Origin: Rhizobium terrae
Lineage (GTDB): Bacteria > Pseudomonadota > Alphaproteobacteria > Rhizobiales > Rhizobiaceae
Direction: 5' to 3'
Assembly (NCBI RefSeq): GCF_003425685.1
Contig: NZ_QJKM01000031.1
Location: 1 to 36,368 of the forward strand
Length of the DNA stretch: 36,368 nt
The notes under the pieces were generated by a model, which was not told the DNA's origin, searched no databases, and worked only from the letters and a program-made list of their open reading frames with translations. Below, piece after piece: positions 30,369-36,368 of the stretch. A program made the position numbers and the translations under genes. How positions within the stretch are numbered: position 1 is the stretch's first letter; the number at the start of each line of letters is the position of its first letter.

Positions 30369-32311
30369 CTGTGTGGGGAGGCGATCAAGCAATGCGCACA
30401 CTGGCGACGGTATTTATGTTCACTCAACTAGCGTCCGTTGGACAAATCGATGCTTGTCTTGCGCATGAAGATTCGGAGGGGCGCGTCGAGGTGGAAGTAG
30501 GGGGGCGCGTTCGAGCGCGTTTCAAGACCTTAGAAGATGCATTCGACTTTGCAAGAGAAAAACGAAAGGAGGCCGAAGCGTCCGTCATTCAGGTTAAGGT
30601 TGGGAGCGGCAAGTTTCAATTGCATGCACCCCTGGTCATCGATGCTTCGCTTGGATCAAGTGGTAGGTTCATTCTATCTGGAAGTGTAGATGCACCGTCT
30701 ATCATTACCGGATCTATTTCTTTGCCGATAAAGAAGGAAGAGGGCACATCAAATGGACTAGGCATTGCCGAAGTGGATCTTCGCCCTTTGCCGACTAGTC
30801 TGATAGCATACTCCAGCCGCCATAACGGCTCGGACCCTAACGAGTATGGAGGGTTTCAGGTTTTTCAGGCGGGACAAAGGTTGTCTCCTGCGCGGTGGCC
30901 AACGGACAGTTACGCGTTGGGTGTTCTCAAGTCCATTACAAGCCTCGGCGATAGCAAAACGCAGTTAATAATCGAGAATTCTCAGCTTCCTCCACTTGCG
31001 AACGAACCTTATCTGTGGGTGGCAGGGTTCTTCGGTTGGGATTGGTACTTTTCTAGCCAGAGGGCCTATACTCGAACGGAAGCTACGCTTCTAACTGACG
31101 TGAGAAATTTCAGCCGTTCTCCAAATCATAAAGTACGTTTCAATGTCTTTAATGTGAGATCTATGGTCTCCCGTCGAGGAGACTTTTATTTAGACCCTGT
31201 CGGCCGGAAGCTGCAGCTGATCCCCTTAATTCCGACAGTTGAGTTTATCGACGTTCCCATTGTTTCAAATCTTCTTTACATATCAGACACCTCGGGCATA
31301 GAAATTAAAAATATTTACTTCGAAGGAAGCATAGGAGACAGTATTGTTGTAAATAATAGTAGCTACGTTGAGTTGAATCAATTGTCTATATCTGGATCTG
31401 GACGGCGTGGCATAGTAATATCTGGTGGAAACGATGTATATGTTACAGGCTGCTCAGTCAGAGATGTTGGGAGCGCGGCGATATATGCAGAGGCGGGCGA
31501 CCGGCGTACGTTAAGGCCTGGAAACCTGAGCATTGGCTATTCAACAATCCAGGATTTCATGAAGCTCGATCGAGCTGGAGGTGGTGGAATAGTATTGCGA
31601 GGCGTAGGCAATGTCATTCATCATAATCATATCGAAAAAGCGCCTCATGCTGCTATAGCTTTTAGCGGTAACGATCATCGTATCTTCGGAAATGAAGTTA
31701 ATGATGTCAACCGCGAAGTCAACGATGCAGGAGCTATATACACCGGACGAGACTGGACGGCGCGGGGGACCGTAATCTTTGGGAACTATTTCCACGACAT
31801 CGGCATGACAGGCCCGTGGCAGACGTTGGTCGGAGGTGTTTACTTGGACGACGGCGCAAGCGGTATAACCGTCGAACGGAACATATTCATCAAAGTATCG
31901 CGGGGCATCCTGTTACATGGAGGCCGAGATAACTATGTGGCAGGCAACCTTTTTTTTCACGGAGCCTATCCGCTTATCTGGGAGAGATTGGCTTCACAGA
32001 CAAGTCGATCCTCCTGGAACAAAAACAGCGTTATGAGGCAGCGATATTATGCAATGCCTGTACAAAGTCGGATATGGATGGAAAGGTATCCCGAGCTATC
32101 GGAACTCCCAAGCCAACGCTTCGAAGCAATGGAAAACAACAAGATAGTCGAAAACATAACATCCTTTGGGCCAACAGCCTACGACGCCGATAGAAAAGCT
32201 CATCGATACATCCCAGGAAATTCTGAAGTTGAAGATCTAGGGCTTTACCACTTCTTAAAGCACGTGGGCATGCGGCAAGCATTTTTCTCCACGTTTCCAG
32301 ATCCGCCCTGA
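30365..32311 (+). CDS. Right-handed parallel beta-helix repeat protein, probably secreted
   Basis: A 648-aa product (639 from the ATG at 30392). The inner start gives a signal-peptide-like N-terminus (MRTLATVFMFTQLASVGQID, then ACLA) and has GGGGAGG about 10 nt upstream. The start at 30365 overlaps the previous gene and would add nine residues. Residues about 315-560 consist of beta-helix-type repeats (GDSIVVNNSSYVELNQLSIS, GRRGIVISGGNDVYVTGCSV, IVLRGVGNVIHHNHIEKAPH). The family includes polysaccharide lyases and epimerases. The co-expressed glycosyltransferase suggests that it modifies or trims the polymer in the periplasm or outside. Catalytic residues cannot be assigned. Confidence 0.82.
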   Translation: MTVWGGDQAMRTLATVFMFTQLASVGQIDACLAHEDSEGRVEVEVGGRVRARFKTLEDAFDFAREKRKEAEASVIQVKVGSGKFQLHAPLVIDASLGSSGRFILSGSVDAPSIITGSISLPIKKEEGTSNGLGIAEVDLRPLPTSLIAYSSRHNGSDPNEYGGFQVFQAGQRLSPARWPTDSYALGVLKSITSLGDSKTQLIIENSQLPPLANEPYLWVAGFFGWDWYFSSQRAYTRTEATLLTDVRNFSRSPNHKVRFNVFNVRSMVSRRGDFYLDPVGRKLQLIPLIPTVEFIDVPIVSNLLYISDTSGIEIKNIYFEGSIGDSIVVNNSSYVELNQLSISGSGRRGIVISGGNDVYVTGCSVRDVGSAAIYAEAGDRRTLRPGNLSIGYSTIQDFMKLDRAGGGGIVLRGVGNVIHHNHIEKAPHAAIAFSGNDHRIFGNEVNDVNREVNDAGAIYTGRDWTARGTVIFGNYFHDIGMTGPWQTLVGGVYLDDGASGITVERNIFIKVSRGILLHGGRDNYVAGNLFFHGAYPLIWERLASQTSRSSWNKNSVMRQRYYAMPVQSRIWMERYPELSELPSQRFEAMENNKIVENITSFGPTAYDADRKAHRYIPGNSEVEDLGLYHFLKHVGMRQAFFSTFPDPP

Positions 32312-32373
32312 TTACTTCAAGTTTTCATGGAGCTTTCAGATTGGTCGCTGATGAAGTCGCGATTGCGGCCGAT

Positions 32374-33618
32374 TTACGGTCGGAAATTCGCCGATGAATA
32401 TCCCCTAGGACTTGCGGGGCGGCATTTCGTTGGTTTTAGGGTTCCAAGAACGCCGATTATAAACATTGCTTTTCCCGCACTCAGGCTGAAGCTTATCTGT
32501 TGATGAACGAATGCAATTGATGCCAAGCTAACGAAGTATATCATTCCTTGAGTGTAAATCAGCTTGCCTCTCACAATCGCTAAAACGACTGCAAGTATAA
32601 TAAACGCTAGTGAGAGGAGCCCTATCACGCCGAATTCTGAAGCTATTTCAAGGAAGAGATTGTGCGGGTATCCTAGTCCTGTTGCGAGATGAAATCCACC
32701 TGCACCAACGCCAAACACTGGCTGATCAAGAAAGATGTTTTCGGCGGCTTTGAATCTATATCTTCGCTCTACTGATGAAGAGTCATATTCGCCTCCATAC
32801 GTCGAGAAATTTAAGAGACGGCCAGCATTTCCGTTTGGTTGGAAGGTGCTCCAGAAACTTATAGTGAGGAGTATCATTCCCGCAACGACAAAAGTCGAAA
32901 ATAGCTTTCTTCCGACTGATGCACGGTAGAAGGCTATGCTGAGGTAGCAAATAAGTCCTGCTGTAAGCGCTACAACGACTCCTCTCGTTCCGTTCAATTG
33001 AGCATAGAAACTCACTATGGCAACACTTAAAATCGCGGGCAATCCAATTAATGCCCGTCTGCGCCAGTTGGCCCCGATCAGGAAAAAAGCGGAGAATAGA
33101 GCGTACGGTAAGGGCTGCGCCAGCCCGACAGCGGCTCCTTCGCCAACAATGAACCTGAGTCCAACTGGATCTTTTGGAGCGGCAAGGATTGCTAGAACGG
33201 CAAAACCGGCTCCTAAGGTAGTAAACGCAACTGCAAACTCGTAAGCGAGCCGCTCGGCACCTATGTTGAAGATAGCCAAACGGCAAATAATATAGAAGGA
33301 TAGTAAAACTAAGGTTGTTTTCAATGCGTTATCAAGGCTGTAGGCGGATTCGGTAGACCACAATGGAGACAGCAATATAACACAAATGAAAAAATATACT
33401 GAGATATCTATCGCGGAAATGCGGGTTAGTGAAGCAATGCTTCGAAAATTCGTGTTAATTATGAGCTGATAAAGCATTACAACTGGAGTTATTACTCCAA
33501 TCCCTACAATTGTCTCCGCCGTGTAGCAGTAAAATATTCCAACAATACCTAGACCCCGGTATCTATATGACAGTAAGCAACATACTGCTGTCAGAACGAT
33601 GACAATGGCATTAATCAA
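32374..33618 (-). CDS. O-antigen ligase / Wzy-type polymerase family membrane protein
   Basis: A 414-aa polytopic membrane protein with about ten or more hydrophobic segments. The conserved region is FGVGAGGFHLATGLGYPHNL, FLEIASEFGVIGLL, with the PHNxxLE motif of the Wzy_C family, after a periplasmic loop that includes SSSVERRYRFKAAENIFLDQ. It would join repeat units into polymer. Its start overlaps the stop of the glycosyltransferase gene upstream (ATGA, 4 bp), so both belong to one minus-strand operon. Together with 10374-11858 this is the second family member in the window. It is the better candidate for the repeat-unit polymerase because it sits among the glycosyltransferases. Confidence 0.85.
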   Translation of the reverse strand: MINAIVIVLTAVCCLLSYRYRGLGIVGIFYCYTAETIVGIGVITPVVMLYQLIINTNFRSIASLTRISAIDISVYFFICVILLSPLWSTESAYSLDNALKTTLVLLSFYIICRLAIFNIGAERLAYEFAVAFTTLGAGFAVLAILAAPKDPVGLRFIVGEGAAVGLAQPLPYALFSAFFLIGANWRRRALIGLPAILSVAIVSFYAQLNGTRGVVVALTAGLICYLSIAFYRASVGRKLFSTFVVAGMILLTISFWSTFQPNGNAGRLLNFSTYGGEYDSSSVERRYRFKAAENIFLDQPVFGVGAGGFHLATGLGYPHNLFLEIASEFGVIGLLSLAFIILAVVLAIVRGKLIYTQGMIYFVSLASIAFVHQQISFSLSAGKAMFIIGVLGTLKPTKCRPASPRGYSSANFRP

Positions 33619-34805
33619 GTTTTCGAATCCGTCATGATGTTGATGATGCGTTGCGCCATTTTGCGATGTGTGAAGTTGTCTAGCGCATGTTGGCGTGCCG
33701 CGGATCCAATTTCTGCTAGTTTTGGCAAATCGTAGATCAGTCGCCTAAGAGCAGCAGAGAATTCCTCTACCGTCGGTCCATGAATATGCCAGCCTGTCTT
33801 TCCATCGAGTACTGTTTCGCCCGGTCCGCCTGCTTTATGGGCCAATACAGGTTTTGCCAGCATCATACCTTCGATGACTGAGAAGCCAAACGGCTCAGGA
33901 TCCAGCCGACTGTTCACTACTACATCACAAATCTTATAGTAGGATACAACATCCTGAACTGGCCCCACGAAATGAACGCGTTCCGTAAGGCCTTTCTTTT
34001 TTACCAGTTCTTTTAGCTCATCGACATATGAACCCCTCAATGGGCCTCCACAAACCAACAGATGAAGACTTCGACCAGCTGGACCAATGTCCGAAAGCGC
34101 TTGAACTAGGCGGTGTTGGCCCTTCTCCGCAATCATCCTCGCGAATACCCCAAGAAGTATCGCGTCAGTCGGTATGCCTAGTTGTCCGCGATTCACACTG
34201 CCCAATCTTTCGGGATCAAATTCGTTAGGATCAACGCCCAGATGGCAGACATGCCTCTCAAACTGTCCCGTGCCCAGAGTCTGCTCCGTAAAGCGGCTGT
34301 TCGCAATTGGGACAACGTGTAGGTAGCGAAAGATAAAAGAATAGACCTTACGGTTTAAGTTAAAAGGATAACCGTCGCTGACGGCGTTCGGCATAAGCCA
34401 GTATGCCTTTGTGCCTGTCATCCTGGCAGCGATGCCAGCTAACAGAACTTCAGCTGGGTTTCGCAGCAAAACAACGGTAGCTCCTGATTCTTTAATTTTT
34501 TGGGATACAACCTTGGCGACTTTTAGCTGTGTAGCGACCCGTCGAATAAGTCTAAGAATTTTCGCTATGCCGCCTCCTTTCAAAGACGGAAGCTGTTGCA
34601 GATCCATTCGGTCTACAGGAATTTCGCGCTCCTCTAGAAGGCTGACTATCTCGCCATCGTGAAGCACGAGTGTCGAAATCTGCACACCGCATTCTTTCAT
34701 ACCAGTTAATAGGCTAATCCACCCTCTCCGCACACCATAACCTTCGGATCCAAGAAGGAGACCAATGAGATGGTGATTATGATTCGTTGCTTGTGGCTCA
34801 ACCAT
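33615..34805 (-). CDS. Glycosyltransferase (GT4 type)
   Basis: A 396-aa glycosyltransferase of the GT-B fold. LLGVFARMIAEKGQHRLVQA, LLVCGGPLRGSYVDELKELV and LDPEPFGFSVIEGMMLAKPV (the EPFG...E motif) are classic GT4 features. ATG 34805 (MVEPQATNHN) is taken as start. A GTG at 34859 in the same frame would add 18 residues that look unlike the family. No strong ribosome binding site supports either. The next gene on the same strand, the Wzy-type polymerase, overlaps by 4 bp. Confidence 0.87.
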   Translation of the reverse strand: MVEPQATNHNHHLIGLLLGSEGYGVRRGWISLLTGMKECGVQISTLVLHDGEIVSLLEEREIPVDRMDLQQLPSLKGGGIAKILRLIRRVATQLKVAKVVSQKIKESGATVVLLRNPAEVLLAGIAARMTGTKAYWLMPNAVSDGYPFNLNRKVYSFIFRYLHVVPIANSRFTEQTLGTGQFERHVCHLGVDPNEFDPERLGSVNRGQLGIPTDAILLGVFARMIAEKGQHRLVQALSDIGPAGRSLHLLVCGGPLRGSYVDELKELVKKKGLTERVHFVGPVQDVVSYYKICDVVVNSRLDPEPFGFSVIEGMMLAKPVLAHKAGGPGETVLDGKTGWHIHGPTVEEFSAALRRLIYDLPKLAEIGSAARQHALDNFTHRKMAQRIINIMTDSKT

Positions 34806-35007
34806 GTACTGACCGTTTCTGCAAGAGTTCTTAGAGAGCAGGGGGGGATATCTGAACACTTAACCGTCCGCCGATAGATGTTTCTAGGGCCGAAATCTAG
34901 TGTGGGCCAAATATTGCATTAGCGGCTCAGAAATTAGAAAATCCTAGAAGGCAGCCGGGACCAATGCCTGTCAAGCGCTTCGATCGAGATCCGAACCACC
35001 AATGCGT

Positions 35008-36069
35008 CTACTCGTGTCCGGCCAAAGTGGAAAGGAGAAGATCCCGAGAGGCCGAAACGTGACGATCGCGAATATCCGGTAGTTTTGGAGAGAGAGGCTC
35101 CGAAACTACTCGGGCAATATCCTCGCCACTCGCTGAGGGGTCGATTGAGCGAGAAGAAGCATCCATCCACTCCAATAGTGACATGATTTTCTGCTCTTTC
35201 CCTGGCGTACGGAACACGCAGAACCGGGTCTCATACTTAAGCGAAAGGGCAGCTCCATGAAATAACGAAGTGATATGATACGAAGCGTGTTTCACGAAGC
35301 CGATCCACTCCCGAGGAGTCGCTCTGACGCAAATGTTTGCGTGTCCAGGGTATTCTACCCCGACGCTTATTGGCCTTAATTTAAGTATGTCTGCTGCTTT
35401 CAACGACTGATCTACCTGAGTTTTTGTCATGCCCCCGGATAGCATTAGGTACGGAGCAATATCCGGCTTAATTGGATTTAGGTCCGTTAAGAAGGTCGGG
35501 TCAACAACCCTATCTGCTTGAAAACCAAATTTGGACACAAGTTCCAACGTAGGAGGATCCCGAACAAGAATCCGGCTAAATTGTTTTAACGCGGCTTCCA
35601 TTTTTTTACTAATTGACCCCGAAGGAACGTAAGGTCCTATGGAGGCAGCATAGCTGATCTTCCGCACGCCGAGTTTTACTGGAAAATCGAGTATATAAGG
35701 GGACATATAGCCGCGAAAGTTTCCGAAATTCCATAACTCGTCGCTCCCGCAAATCAAGACATCGTATTTTAACGCAATTTGAGGTACTTGACTACTGAGG
35801 AACGCGCTATGCTTCGAGATCTTCGCCATATCGAAGATTGCATTGCGAAAATGAGTATTAACCCGCGCTTGCTGGAGAAAAGAACGGAAGTTCAGCCTAA
35901 TAAGAGCTCTGAATAAAGGCATAGACCTACGAATTTCATATCGAAGCGGCCGGAAATCTATTAATTCAGCATCGAAGCCTTCAGCTGCGAGGAACTGCTG
36001 GATCGATGCCGCCTGGAGCTGCGCCCCATAGTTGTTTGTGTCATGATAGGTGAGAATGCCAATCTTCAT
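35008..36069 (-). CDS. Polysaccharide pyruvyl transferase family protein
   Basis: A 353-aa protein with the typical start MKIGILTYHDTNNYGAQLQA, the conserved YDVLICGSDELWNFGNFRGY, and SYAASIGPYVPS, followed by the C-terminal half with YHITSLFHGAALSLKYETRF (the HxxxxS/G-H-type motif near the end). Members add pyruvate ketals from phosphoenolpyruvate to sugars of exopolysaccharides, giving negative charge. It is first in the minus-strand series before the glycosyltransferase and polymerase, with a 200-bp gap. Some family members have other substrates, so specific activity is inferred. Confidence 0.88.
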   Translation of the reverse strand: MKIGILTYHDTNNYGAQLQAASIQQFLAAEGFDAELIDFRPLRYEIRRSMPLFRALIRLNFRSFLQQARVNTHFRNAIFDMAKISKHSAFLSSQVPQIALKYDVLICGSDELWNFGNFRGYMSPYILDFPVKLGVRKISYAASIGPYVPSGSISKKMEAALKQFSRILVRDPPTLELVSKFGFQADRVVDPTFLTDLNPIKPDIAPYLMLSGGMTKTQVDQSLKAADILKLRPISVGVEYPGHANICVRATPREWIGFVKHASYHITSLFHGAALSLKYETRFCVFRTPGKEQKIMSLLEWMDASSRSIDPSASGEDIARVVSEPLSPKLPDIRDRHVSASRDLLLSTLAGHE

Positions 36070-36229
36070 ATAATAGCCCTGACTGGATAGAAAACCATTT
36101 GGAAATCCGGTTGCTGCGCGAGTGAGGAGAGAAGTTTGCTTCTAAAACATCCGTCTTGTATCTGGTCCGCTTGCTGCTCCCGCACATTACCGTTGAGCAG
36201 ATGGCCGTTACTGATCATTTAGCGGCGTG

Positions 36230-36243
36230 AGCGGCGCGCCGCT
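36230..36243. repeat. 14-bp perfect GC palindrome
   Basis: AGCGGCGCGCCGCT is exactly self-complementary and lies right at the stop of the minus-strand fragment at the window edge. No T-tract follows on either strand, so I do not call it a terminator. Confidence 0.5.
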
Positions 36244-36367
36244 AGCAGGCTGTTGAAGAAGTCTCTCGTTTAGCCTTGAGGACGGCCTCGTCGCCGTTGT
36301 GATAGGCGAAAGTGATCTCGATTGCGCCGTCGTCGAGCAATTCGGCGTGACCGTCGCCGGCGACCTC
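36242..36367 (-). pseudogene. C-terminal part of an unidentified reading frame (cut by window edge)
   Basis: The minus strand reads EVAGDGHAELLDDGAIEITF, AYHNGDEAVLKAKRE and then TSSTAC before a TAG. The first 35 residues look like real protein. The final TSSTAC comes from GACTTCTTCAACAGCCTGC-like sequence, which resembles the ends of several insertion sequences. It may therefore be a gene whose 3' end was replaced by an IS. Most of the frame is outside the window, so its product is unknown. Confidence 0.4.
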
Positions 36368-36368
36368 G

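Noticed and set aside
1..36368. tRNA, rRNA or riboswitch
   Set aside because: I read the intergenic stretches and found no cloverleaf-like or conserved RNA sequence that I could support.

Overview
The window looks like part of an alphaproteobacterial accessory replicon or genomic island, most likely from the Rhizobiales (Rhizobium/Agrobacterium/Brucella relatives). The reasons are rhizobial-type NapA/B/C sequences, IS21- and IS66-type insertion sequences typical of that group, a BTLCP/LapG-type protease, and Wza/Wzc-type exopolysaccharide genes with moderate GC. No rRNA, tRNA, CRISPR array or replication origin was recognised. The taxonomic call is inference from sequence resemblance only.

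Region 1 (1-3.1 kb) is a damaged periplasmic nitrate reductase locus. The right end of an IS21-like element (1-127, four tandem terminal repeats) abuts the napA reading frame exactly, leaving only the C-terminal ~530 codons. napB and napC follow intact, then a frameshifted relic of an OmpR-type response regulator on the opposite strand.

Region 2 (3.1-10.1 kb) is a graveyard of small addiction modules and IS fragments. A degenerate Phd antitoxin relic precedes a 449-aa protein with SEC-C-family-like segments. A complete Phd/VapC pair follows, with a perfect 16-bp palindrome upstream. Then come relics of IS5-, IS4-, IS66- and IS3-type transposases, an AT-rich orphan gene, an intact parD whose parE partner carries an internal deletion and frameshift, and a fused nucleotidyltransferase-HEPN protein.

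Region 3 (10.4-18.4 kb) is an exopolysaccharide assembly module: a polymerase/ligase-type membrane protein, an outer-membrane export lipoprotein (Wza type), a secreted Gly-rich protein of unknown role, a Wzc-type polysaccharide co-polymerase with tyrosine-kinase domain, a coupled single-pass membrane protein, a BTLCP cysteine protease on the opposite strand, and a small secreted protein.

Region 4 (18.7-24.9 kb) supplies and handles the repeat unit: gmd and fcl (GDP-mannose to GDP-L-fucose), a WcaI-type glycosyltransferase, a nitroreductase-family protein and a Wzx flippase. Base composition changes sharply between these genes, which suggests mosaic assembly.

Region 5 (25.1-28.0 kb) is a nested insertion. 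A 2,479-bp IS66-type element, with matching inverted ends and an 8-bp AGACGATG target duplication, sits inside the orfA of an older, truncated IS66-type element. The inner tnpC has frameshifts, so the inner copy is probably dead.

Region 6 (28.0-36.1 kb) continues the polysaccharide cluster with three further GT4-type glycosyltransferases, a beta-helix protein, a second polymerase/ligase-type membrane protein and a polysaccharide pyruvyl transferase. Together regions 3, 4 and 6 describe a Wzx/Wzy-dependent polysaccharide, probably fucose-containing and possibly pyruvylated. No priming phosphoglycosyl transferase and no GDP-mannose-forming enzyme are visible, so those steps must be encoded elsewhere. 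The last ~125 bases hold the end of an unidentified reading frame on the minus strand.
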